DNA of 64,000 nt. It comes from Paludibacteraceae bacterium. Its GTDB lineage: Bacteria; Bacteroidota; Bacteroidia; Bacteroidales; Paludibacteraceae. Below, one piece after another: positions 10,983-18,425 of the stretch. The stretch's first letter is position 1. Each line of letters begins with the position of its first letter. The notes below the pieces were generated by a model. It searched no databases. It saw nothing but the letters and a program-made list of their open reading frames with translations, and was not told the origin of the DNA. Position numbers and translations under genes: made by a program. The DNA lies in contig JAFUWV010000002.1 in the NCBI GenBank assembly GCA_017477325.1, positions 124,001-188,000 on the forward strand, in the 5' to 3' direction.

Positions 10983-11681
10983 TTAGTATTCTGTGATAGT
11001 GACACTGAAAGGACCTGCGTATGTATTTGCCCAATCAAAAGATATTTTAGCACCTTCGCCTGTTCGTAAACTATAGTCGTCTGACTGCCACTCACAAGAG
11101 AATGTATAAGGTTTTACCTTCAACATATTCACCATGTCTTCATAAGCGGTTACTGTCACTGCATCGCTCTTAAGAGACATCTTTATTCTACCTTCTTTAA
11201 AGGATACCAGTTTGCCGCTCTTCAGTGTATAGTCTGAACCTATCTTCTCAAGGTAAGCAAGCGCCTCTTCATACGAAACTATTGATTCACCTGATGCTTG
11301 GGCAGCTTTTGTTGCTTCTGAATAAGCCGTCATGTCACTTATTTGCTCCGTTGTACCAAATTCTACGTGATAAGCAACACTATTTGTTTCTTTCTTGTCA
11401 CCGGATACCTGAATATAGTCCATTACGTAATTGTCAAAACCTCTATATCCGCTTATTCCATAATCTTGTGAGGTTCCGTCTTGCTTGATGCGGACATAGC
11501 CGTAAGAAACTATTTTCCTTAATGCATCGTCTTTCTGAAGATCAAGAAAATTGTTCAATGTGTCTATTGGAATAGGATATACATCTTTCATCACAGAGGG
11601 TTCAACATTGGTTGGAATACCGCTTGAACAAGACGCAATAATGATTGCAAGTACAGCAATCGGAAAAACTTTTGCTTTCAT
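10983..11681 (-). CDS. Lipoprotein of unknown function
   Basis: A 232-residue predicted lipoprotein. MKAKVFPIAVLAIIIASCSS gives a signal peptide with a lipobox ending at Cys18. The mature part is mixed alpha/beta with no family I recognise. The central part is rich in Tyr, Ser and Lys, and the C-terminal 45 residues look like beta strands. It is the last gene of the leftward accessory block, 49 bases after the S41-like lipoprotein, and is probably co-transcribed with it. No promoter of the usual type is obvious in the spacer. Confidence 0.6.
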   Translation of the reverse strand: MKAKVFPIAVLAIIIASCSSGIPTNVEPSVMKDVYPIPIDTLNNFLDLQKDDALRKIVSYGYVRIKQDGTSQDYGISGYRGFDNYVMDYIQVSGDKKETNSVAYHVEFGTTEQISDMTAYSEATKAAQASGESIVSYEEALAYLEKIGSDYTLKSGKLVSFKEGRIKMSLKSDAVTVTAYEDMVNMLKVKPYTFSCEWQSDDYSLRTGEGAKISFDWANTYAGPFSVTITEY

Positions 11682-11730
11682 AATGCCTTATATTATATTT
11701 AACGATTTATTGATACATGACCGTTATGTA

Positions 11731-12879
11731 TTATTTCTTTTGTCCTGAATTTATTGAGTCTATACAGGCAAGAGCTGTTGATATATATGAGTCGGTAAAA
11801 CGGAGTATTATCCCATATTTAAAATTAGCATCATATTCTTGCTCTACATCAAAACTGTATGATATTTTCACCATAGGTTCCAATGATTTTTCAAAGGTTT
11901 CGTACTTTTCATTATTTAAATGTATTGCCGGATAATAGATTGCGGAATTTATCTCACCTTCTAATATTTTTCTTTCTCTTAGCCCTCCTCCACCCCTTGT
12001 TTGTTCTGCACTTACTGTCACCGTTTTATCTCTACTCGTCATAATATAAGACATTACATTTGCTTCATTAGAAGTTCTCTTATCAAATAACACTATTATT
12101 GGTTTGAAGGCAAATATTCCATACCCATCCAATACGTAAGGCTCCGGAGTGCTCAGTTGATAACGATTTTCTGGTACTACTCTCCTTGATTGATAGCAAA
12201 TTATATTTTCGCCTTGAGGGTAGAAATATCTTAATATCTCTAACATCATCTCAGGGATCAATTCGTTGTAATTTGCCCTTAGGTCAAGAATAATTCCTTG
12301 CAATTCCGGAACATTACGCTTTTCTAGTAGATATTGTATTCGTTCTCTTTTATATAACCATTGGGCAGTTGTATATCCTCTATTGGCAGGAACACAGTAT
12401 AAATAAGGCAATAGCCTACATGTATCAGATTTTCTATATAAATCTCTAACTATAAACTGGTCAAAAGGTTCATCTTCAATACTATCATTCCACACATAAG
12501 TTTCATTCCTATTTATCTGTGTCCGCTTGTAATCTATCATTCTAATAGTGTCATTATAACTACAATACCTATATGGCAGCCCGCCAACACTTATTAATAA
12601 ACTTACTTCTTGCATTTCATAGAGAAGAGAGTCTATCAAACTTATGCATGCTGTATCATTATGAGCTTTCTCTATTAATTTCAAATATTTATTTCTGTAC
12701 GCATCCCAATCATATCTTTTCTCCTTAAAAAACACATAGTTTGAATCTAACTCGTTCCATATTGCTTCGAACACACCTGAAGCAGCCTTACGGGCATACT
12801 TTTCTTCAATAGACTGCTCTATCGAATCACAACTTATCAACAATAAGAACAAAAATAGAAAATAATAATATCTCTTCAT
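11731..12879 (-). CDS. S41-like (tail-specific protease fold) lipoprotein
   Basis: A 382-residue protein with a lipoprotein signal (LLLISC, Cys17) and acidic residues after the Cys (DSIEQSIEE), as in surface-exported Bacteroidetes lipoproteins. The C-terminal half resembles the S41 peptidase core: GIILDLRANYNE (about residues 195-206), then IIVLFDKRTSNEANVMSYIM (261-280) where the nucleophile loop should be, then EQTRGGGGLRE (292-302). The Lys of the CtpA-type Ser-Lys dyad would fall in that last motif but is replaced by Gly. It may therefore be tricorn-like (which uses no Lys) or inactive. A clear paralogue lies at 44540-45694, sharing the same three motifs and a similar C-terminus. Confidence 0.65.
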   Translation of the reverse strand: MKRYYYFLFLFLLLISCDSIEQSIEEKYARKAASGVFEAIWNELDSNYVFFKEKRYDWDAYRNKYLKLIEKAHNDTACISLIDSLLYEMQEVSLLISVGGLPYRYCSYNDTIRMIDYKRTQINRNETYVWNDSIEDEPFDQFIVRDLYRKSDTCRLLPYLYCVPANRGYTTAQWLYKRERIQYLLEKRNVPELQGIILDLRANYNELIPEMMLEILRYFYPQGENIICYQSRRVVPENRYQLSTPEPYVLDGYGIFAFKPIIVLFDKRTSNEANVMSYIMTSRDKTVTVSAEQTRGGGGLRERKILEGEINSAIYYPAIHLNNEKYETFEKSLEPMVKISYSFDVEQEYDANFKYGIILRFTDSYISTALACIDSINSGQKK

Positions 12880-12979
12880 TAACTTAGGAAAGAATACTAT
12901 AAAATAAAATATATATGCAATACATGCTACACTTATGTAATGTAAAATTAATACCTATACGAAACGGAACAATTATGTT

Positions 12980-13051
12980 TTAATCTAAGTGAAAGTTAAA
13001 CCTTATTCCTAGACCTAAACCATAGTCGCCTAGATTTAATTCACACAAATC
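12980..13051 (-). pseudogene. Possible remnant of an outer-membrane barrel C-terminus
   Basis: On the minus strand, a 23-codon open stretch with an in-frame stop just upstream reads DLCELNLGDYGLGLGIRFNF and then HLD and stop. Alternating small and aromatic residues (GLGLGIRFNFHL) look like the last strands of a beta-barrel. It is too short to be a gene and may be a decayed 3' end, or chance. The rest of 12880-13116 holds nothing else I can support. Confidence 0.25.
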
Positions 13052-13116
13052 TTAACTGGTCTTTTTTATAAATATCTAATCTTTAACTAACCTTTATTCT
13101 GGTCTATGTTAACCAT

Positions 13117-14217
13117 CTATGGTTGTCGTCTCCATGATTCTGTAATAGTGGTAGTATATACCACTTCTGATGATATTACTCCACCATTTACCTTCGTTTC
13201 TTTTTTCGTTTCACTACGCTCTATTTTCATCGTATTATTATCGATTTCTATGAATTTTAAACCTTGGCTTTCCAAAGTATAAGTCCCATCTTTATTTTGT
13301 TTTGGCAAATAACACTCGAAAAATCCATGTAGTACATCGTCTGCTCCAATACTCAATGAATACATTTGTTTACCTTCTGTCTTATATTTATTGCTTGAAG
13401 GAGTTATATCATACGTTGCCTTGCCGTTTTTATAAGTTCCTATGCGGAAAGTGGATGGTTGGTCATTGGTTGCCGGAATATGTTCCTTGTTTATCTTTAA
13501 AGCAGGATATGTTTCGGCATAATTTGTCGTAGTTTCCGTATGGATTTCATCATTTTCTGATGTATAACCATTCTCGTAATCTGTCATAGTACTCATCTTC
13601 TCCATATACCACTCACCTATGATTTTCCGTTGAGCTGATGCTATCTTTTCATTCTCTACCTTGGTTATTTCATCTATAGAATCTCTGAAACTCTCGAAAT
13701 CAAACTTGCAGAAATAATAATCTGTTTTTAGATATGTATAAGATGATGTATCGTATCTGGATGTGAATCTTGATTTCTCTTCTATATACAACGAATCAGT
13801 ATTTATATTCATTATCTTGGCATAATGATATGTATATAAACCTGTCTTGCGTTCAAAATCACTCATCATATCAAAAAAAACGCCGTTTTCATCTGTATAA
13901 TCAAGTTTATATGAATTCTTCTCCGAATAATTAATAACCCCTCTTTTATGTTTTCCTACTTGATATGTCTTACGACCAAATCGCCAAACTGCTGCGGTTT
14001 GTGTAATATCCGGTTCCACATACTCACTTTCTATTGCTTTCTGCTCACTTCCACGAAAAGTTACATTCGCAGACGCTCTCTTATACATTACCCAATCCAC
14101 ATTCTCAAGCAACTGCCGCACCTCTTCCACTTCTATTTGAGGCTCTTCTGTATTACAACTTATCAACATTAGCCCTATTAAGACTATTACTGACCATAAT
14201 AATTCATTCTTTTTCAT
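13117..14217 (-). CDS. Lipoprotein of unknown function, C25 operon partner
   Basis: A 366-residue lipoprotein. MKKNELLWSVIVLIGLMLIS leads to lipobox Cys22, followed by NTEEPQIEVEE, an acidic stretch like the surface-lipoprotein export signal. The mature part is rich in Thr, Lys, Glu and Tyr with many beta-strand-like segments, and I recognise no family. The start at 14217 is preferred over 14226 because it begins the MKK signal directly. It follows the C25 peptidase stop by 11 bases, so the two form an operon. A role as surface partner, substrate or protective protein for the peptidase is inference only. Confidence 0.65.
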   Translation of the reverse strand: MKKNELLWSVIVLIGLMLISCNTEEPQIEVEEVRQLLENVDWVMYKRASANVTFRGSEQKAIESEYVEPDITQTAAVWRFGRKTYQVGKHKRGVINYSEKNSYKLDYTDENGVFFDMMSDFERKTGLYTYHYAKIMNINTDSLYIEEKSRFTSRYDTSSYTYLKTDYYFCKFDFESFRDSIDEITKVENEKIASAQRKIIGEWYMEKMSTMTDYENGYTSENDEIHTETTTNYAETYPALKINKEHIPATNDQPSTFRIGTYKNGKATYDITPSSNKYKTEGKQMYSLSIGADDVLHGFFECYLPKQNKDGTYTLESQGLKFIEIDNNTMKIERSETKKETKVNGGVISSEVVYTTTITESWRRQP

Positions 14218-14228
14218 AACACACATTA

Positions 14229-16295
14229 TTAATGATTAACATATATCTTTTGAGTCTTAATTCCATCTAAAGTATTTGAAATCACAATATATTGATTTTC
14301 TGGAAGATTTCTTATCTGCAAAGGCGAGAGTCTCCCTACAAGAATTCCTAAAATATTATATACTTCAAGTTCTTTTACTTCATTTTCATTAAATAACTCT
14401 TTCTCTTCAAGATATTCCTCAGAAAAAGGCATATATAAAGGAATTATTCTAGGTCGAGGCTTTCCGGTAGAACTTATTAAACCTGACAAATACAAGGACG
14501 GGTCACCCAAAAGATTATATAATTTAACTTGTTTTTGCTTGAGAGGAGATGTTCTACATGCATCATAATATTTTCGAGCTCCTTTTGCTACCATTTGTCC
14601 TATTGTCAAACTCTTATCAAATTGTTTGAAAACAGATTTTTCTAATTTATCATTGCTATCTCTATTTGAATCATCTGAGGCTCCATAGAAAGTTGCATCT
14701 CCAAAATCACTTGTTTCTACGATTATCTGTGAACCAAAACCATACCCACTATAAGGATTATTGCTACAAGAAAATGAAAAACCAAATGGAATAAAATTAT
14801 TATAAAAAGCATAATTACTACCCTCTAAAAAATAAGGTGAGCCTATGAAATATTCATTAGCATGACCTCGATATATCCACATATCATTAGAATTATTCAT
14901 TAGTGAATTATAAAATTGTGTGGGAGCATAAATATTAGTTCCAACTATAATATTGCAACTTACTCCATTATCAACTAATATATCTGCTACTTTTGAATTT
15001 GTTTTTTTAAAATTATCACTCCCATCACCATCTCCAGATGCTAAGGTAACGTAATTATACCTTATCGCTGTTTCTGTATATATAGTCTTTTCAATTACAT
15101 TACTTAAATAACCAGAACTAGGAACTATCCATCTGCCTATATAGACTTCAGGAAGTAAAAACAAATTTGGGAGAAGATGAGACTTCAATGCTGCATAAAA
15201 AATATCTGAATCTATATCTTCATCAGATGACGGAATCACACCTTCTTGACTAACAAGTAAGACATATTTTAAGTATTCCTCTTCTTCTTTTTTACTTTTT
15301 ATTGCATACCTTATTTTTTCTGCAAGCGACAATGAACTCGTATTTATATTATGTTCATTCGCATAAGCCGTCCCTTCTAATACTGCTTCTGACAAAGTTA
15401 ACATTGTCACGTGATAGCCATACTTTATCTTATGTGCTACAAAATCTTCCATATCATCTTCATATGCATCCTGCACTATTATCAAATAATCACCCTTGAA
15501 TGTTGTGTTGAGAGTTTCGTAGCCGGAATGATTTTCATCAGGATAATCTCCTATATTAATTTCTACCTCAGCTGCATTATATTCGTCTCCTTCGTAATTG
15601 TCAAAAAAACTGATAGCATCTTGTCCCCATATCGGATTCATTGGGGTCTCAACCTCCATCCAGCATAAATCTCCGCAAGATGGTGTTATTATAAATTGTG
15701 TAGCTGGCATTTGACGTAAACAATTATATTCCGGATTATAATGCAAGGGAAGAATATTGAGAGTAATACATCCAAAACCCATAAATGAAACAGGAATAGT
15801 ATCATAATAGTAATTATTTGCCATCCATGAGGTATCATAATTAAAGTAAAAATCATAATTATATTCTGCAAAACAAGCGTATGAACATTCTTGAGTTGGA
15901 TAATATAATAGACCATCAGGTATTGGGATACTATTATCTGTATTTCCTAAATTATTATTCGGGTAAATAGGATAAGCATAAACACTTACTTCACAATCTT
16001 CATCTTCTATTATTGGTACTTGTAGAGTTATAGAGTATATCGGCAACTCAGGATAACCAACATCTTCTGTATATTCTACATGCGACATATCTGCAAATCC
16101 GGCACGATAAAAATATTGACCGCCTTGCTCCACTGTGTCGAATATTACACTTTGAGGCCTATATTCAATTATATATTCTTCACATGTTTTTGTCAGTTTA
16201 ATATTTTCAGACAACATTATTATTTCTTGGGCATTTAATGTTGTTATTACACCAAGTATAGAAATACTGATTAAGAAAGTTAAAAAATGTTTCAT
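14229..16295 (-). CDS. Gingipain-like C25 cysteine peptidase with T9SS sorting domain
   Basis: A secreted cysteine peptidase of the clan CD family C25 (gingipains of Porphyromonas). Residues 1-22 are a signal peptide (ending LNAQ). Residues 23 to about 265 form a propeptide/beta region, and about 268-606 the caspase-like peptidase domain. Catalytic His478 lies in YRGHAN and Cys510 in SFSCSNN; the 32-residue gap is close to the gingipain spacing. LYNLLGDPSLYLSG closes the domain. Residues about 642-688 (EVYNILGILVGRLSPL... QKIYVNH) look like a short type A C-terminal sorting domain for type IX secretion. The gene is AT-rich and rich in Asn and Tyr compared with flanking housekeeping genes, suggesting an accessory origin. 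Cleavage specificity is unknown. Confidence 0.85.
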   Translation of the reverse strand: MKHFLTFLISISILGVITTLNAQEIIMLSENIKLTKTCEEYIIEYRPQSVIFDTVEQGGQYFYRAGFADMSHVEYTEDVGYPELPIYSITLQVPIIEDEDCEVSVYAYPIYPNNNLGNTDNSIPIPDGLLYYPTQECSYACFAEYNYDFYFNYDTSWMANNYYYDTIPVSFMGFGCITLNILPLHYNPEYNCLRQMPATQFIITPSCGDLCWMEVETPMNPIWGQDAISFFDNYEGDEYNAAEVEINIGDYPDENHSGYETLNTTFKGDYLIIVQDAYEDDMEDFVAHKIKYGYHVTMLTLSEAVLEGTAYANEHNINTSSLSLAEKIRYAIKSKKEEEEYLKYVLLVSQEGVIPSSDEDIDSDIFYAALKSHLLPNLFLLPEVYIGRWIVPSSGYLSNVIEKTIYTETAIRYNYVTLASGDGDGSDNFKKTNSKVADILVDNGVSCNIIVGTNIYAPTQFYNSLMNNSNDMWIYRGHANEYFIGSPYFLEGSNYAFYNNFIPFGFSFSCSNNPYSGYGFGSQIIVETSDFGDATFYGASDDSNRDSNDKLEKSVFKQFDKSLTIGQMVAKGARKYYDACRTSPLKQKQVKLYNLLGDPSLYLSGLISSTGKPRPRIIPLYMPFSEEYLEEKELFNENEVKELEVYNILGILVGRLSPLQIRNLPENQYIVISNTLDGIKTQKIYVNH

Positions 16296-16303
16296 ATCTG
16301 ATG

Positions 16304-16335
16304 CAAAGTTATATTAAAACTATTGAATATGCAAA
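16304..16335 (-). promoter_or_regulatory. Promoter for the C25 peptidase
   Basis: On the minus strand, TAACTTTG (16304-16311) and TTTG (16332-16335) are 20 bases apart. Only eight bases separate the -7 box from the ATG, so the transcript is nearly leaderless. Confidence 0.75.
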
Positions 16336-16353
16336 TTAAAATTATTTTAGTTA

Positions 16354-16381
16354 TGGTGTGCACTCATACGAGTGCACACCA
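16354..16381. terminator. Strong hairpin after the DUF3244-like gene
   Basis: A perfect 12-bp stem (TGGTGTGCACTC at 16354-16365 paired with 16370-16381) has a 4-base loop. It lies 7 bases after the stop of the small secreted protein gene and upstream of the C25 promoter. The U-tract on the minus strand is weak. Confidence 0.6.
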
Positions 16382-16387
16382 CAACAA

Positions 16388-16753
16388 TTATTCCACTTCG
16401 AAGAAGCCCTGCAGAGGGGCATAGCTTTCCGGAATTATGTCAATCTGGTAGTTGCCAACTACGAATTGTTCTTCCATTTCCTGAGATACTTGCTTAGAAA
16501 TGACAATACTGTTGTTGGTCAGATCGGTAACTATTACGGTCACCACTTCATCTGCATCATTCACTACATTCAGAATGTCACCGGTTATGGTTGCAGAGAA
16601 ACAATAGTCACAGGGAAGAATCCCTCCAGTCCCTTCTTGAGGACCACCTTGTGGCCCATAAACTACTACTTCACTTAGTTCAATCACTTGCGGGTTACCC
16701 GCTTTAATGCATGTGCATAGCCATATCAGGCAAAAGCACAAAAGAATTTTCAT
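16388..16753 (-). CDS. Small secreted DUF3244-like protein
   Basis: A 121-residue secreted protein. MKILLCFCLIWLCTCIKAG is a signal peptide. The mature part (about 100 residues) has the layout of the Bacteroidetes DUF3244 family: VVVYGP near the start, a strand region ending in GDILNVV, then VTVIVTDLTNNSIVISKQV and YQIDIIP, a single Ig-like beta-sandwich. The start at 16753 fits the promoter at 16811-16842; frames reaching 16813 were rejected. The family has no firm function, but such proteins are often found near secreted cysteine peptidases, so a role as inhibitor or partner of the adjacent C25 enzyme is a reasonable inference. Confidence 0.6.
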   Translation of the reverse strand: MKILLCFCLIWLCTCIKAGNPQVIELSEVVVYGPQGGPQEGTGGILPCDYCFSATITGDILNVVNDADEVVTVIVTDLTNNSIVISKQVSQEMEEQFVVGNYQIDIIPESYAPLQGFFEVE

Positions 16754-16810
16754 TTTACCATAATACTTAAAAGTTTTGGGGGGTAAATTGTTAATAAATG
16801 AATTTCGCTG

Positions 16811-16842
16811 CAAAGATATATATAAAACATGTAGACCTCCAA
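16811..16842 (-). promoter_or_regulatory. Promoter for the DUF3244-like gene
   Basis: On the minus strand, TATCTTTG (16811-16818) and TTG (16840-16842) are 21 bases apart. The -33 box falls in the loop of the terminator hairpin of the gene upstream. Confidence 0.65.
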
Positions 16843-16858
16843 AAATCAGAGGTCTACA
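16830..16858 (-). terminator. Terminator of the TPR regulator gene
   Basis: TGTAGACCTC (16830-16839) pairs perfectly with 16849-16858 around a 9-base loop. On the minus strand the stem is followed by a T-rich run (ATGTTTTATAT). It lies about 60 bases after the regulator's stop. Confidence 0.7.
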
Positions 16859-16916
16859 AATGCATAGCTATATCGCTGATTATCAATGACAGCTGGTATA
16901 CATTTCCATAAGATTA

Positions 16917-18356
16917 TTATTTACCACCCTTCTTCAGTACAAAATCTGTCAAAAAAACAGATAACTCTTGCGGAAAAATACCTATTTTCAGAGAAATTCT
17001 TTTCTTTAACGTCTTCATACCAGAATATGAGTATGGAAGATTTTCAGATATATACTTGCTATCAAATTTAAGCAATAACATTGTACAATAACGTATATCA
17101 ACCACATTCAACTTATATTCATCTTTCAGACGCTGTGCCATGTTGTTGAGGTAGATATTTATTTTAAATATCGAATCATCAATATCTTTCCAATTAAGAA
17201 TTGTTTTCCAATCTCTTGAAAAACTTAATTTGTTTATATTGTTTTTGACATTGTCTATCTGTTCTTGAGAAATAGAATTTATATTAATTTCCCTTTCTTT
17301 AAGTATCTTACTTTTTTCTTTCAGTTCTATAGAGCGTTTTTGATTTAAGAACAACCATAATACAAGAGCTGAAATAATACAAGCAATAGATATAATACTA
17401 AATAATATCCACTTTCTTATTTTAAATTCGGGATGAGCCAAATAATATTCAATTTTTACAGCAGCACGAATTCTTTCTTCATTTTCTACATCTATATAGT
17501 TTTGCATATTTTCAACATTATCATGCATTTTTTGTGCTGTACAAATATCATTATCTTTATAAGCCTTCTCCCTTAATACTGTGTAGGCAATGATTTTATT
17601 TCTTGAAGAGGAAATAGATTTTATAATATTGCTTGCATAACTTGCTGCAGAATCAGGTTGGTCAGTATAAAACAAGGCTATCGCACGTTGTGCATTATAA
17701 AAATCAAGACTTGATACTTGAGATAAATCCACTTTATTAAGATAATATAATGCAGAATCATACTTATGAACTACATTATAGTAGTAAGCCCTTACCCCCA
17801 TTGCTCGTGAATAGCATTTTGAATTAAGATTTTTAGAAACCACTCCATTCCACACACTGTCTGCCGCCTTAAAATCACGCACATTGCAATATGCCAAACT
17901 TACATCTAAAGCAATAGAAATAAGGCGTAAAGAATCATTTGTTTTCTCATAGAATGGAATAGTTCTACCATACATTATAAGAGCTAAACTATCCTTGTTT
18001 TGCTGCTTACAAATATATGCCATATTTCCATTTAGTCTCCCGCACAGTTGATAATCTTTCGGTTTAAGCCGGTCGGCTGCTATATAACAATCCACTGCTG
18101 TGGCATCCAGGTTAGCCAAACTATAGTTGCGGCCAAGATAATACAAGGCTTTGGCTTTCTCTGTACGATGGTTCAATGCGCATAAGTCACAGGCAGCCTT
18201 ACGCAAAGCCGAAGTATCGTTATATAGGCTCCCTATCCGATCAAGACTGTCAGCCAATGCCACTGTTTGAAGAGCATACTTCCGCTCCCCACTTTTTGTA
18301 CAAGAACAAAAACATAATGCACAAAAGACAATAATATAACAGACGAAATGTTTTAT
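16917..18356 (-). CDS. Membrane TPR signal-transduction regulator, apparent ATA start
   Basis: The first ordinary start (GTG, 18263) gives 448 residues of tetratricopeptide-like helices, one membrane helix (about residues 284-306), a coiled coil and a C-terminal domain resembling the degenerate LuxR-like helix-turn-helix of Bacteroidetes TPR regulators (RYCTMLLLKFDSKYISENLP ... LKKRISLKIGIFPQELSVFL). Reading upstream in frame adds 31 codons that encode an obvious lipoprotein-type signal, KHFVCYIIVFCALCFCSC. That extension has no ATG, GTG or TTG; it begins at ATA AAA CAT (18354-18356), where ATG AAA CAT would be expected. The N-terminus therefore either starts at ATA or has lost its start codon. 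The regulator heads the accessory block and may control the peptidase genes. Confidence 0.7.
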   Translation of the reverse strand: MKHFVCYIIVFCALCFCSCTKSGERKYALQTVALADSLDRIGSLYNDTSALRKAACDLCALNHRTEKAKALYYLGRNYSLANLDATAVDCYIAADRLKPKDYQLCGRLNGNMAYICKQQNKDSLALIMYGRTIPFYEKTNDSLRLISIALDVSLAYCNVRDFKAADSVWNGVVSKNLNSKCYSRAMGVRAYYYNVVHKYDSALYYLNKVDLSQVSSLDFYNAQRAIALFYTDQPDSAASYASNIIKSISSSRNKIIAYTVLREKAYKDNDICTAQKMHDNVENMQNYIDVENEERIRAAVKIEYYLAHPEFKIRKWILFSIISIACIISALVLWLFLNQKRSIELKEKSKILKEREININSISQEQIDNVKNNINKLSFSRDWKTILNWKDIDDSIFKINIYLNNMAQRLKDEYKLNVVDIRYCTMLLLKFDSKYISENLPYSYSGMKTLKKRISLKIGIFPQELSVFLTDFVLKKGGK

Positions 18357-18409
18357 AGAATTAGAATGTACGTAAAATGTAAATATTTCGGATAATTATA
18401 GATGACCGA

Positions 18410-18417
18410 CAAAAATA
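18410..18417 (-). promoter_or_regulatory. -7 promoter box of the TPR regulator gene
   Basis: TATTTTTG on the minus strand matches TAnnTTTG; no clear TTG lies 19-21 bases upstream. It gives a leader of about 45 bases to the ATA codon at 18356, which supports translation beginning near there. Confidence 0.45.
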
Positions 18418-18425
18418 TTCAATTC

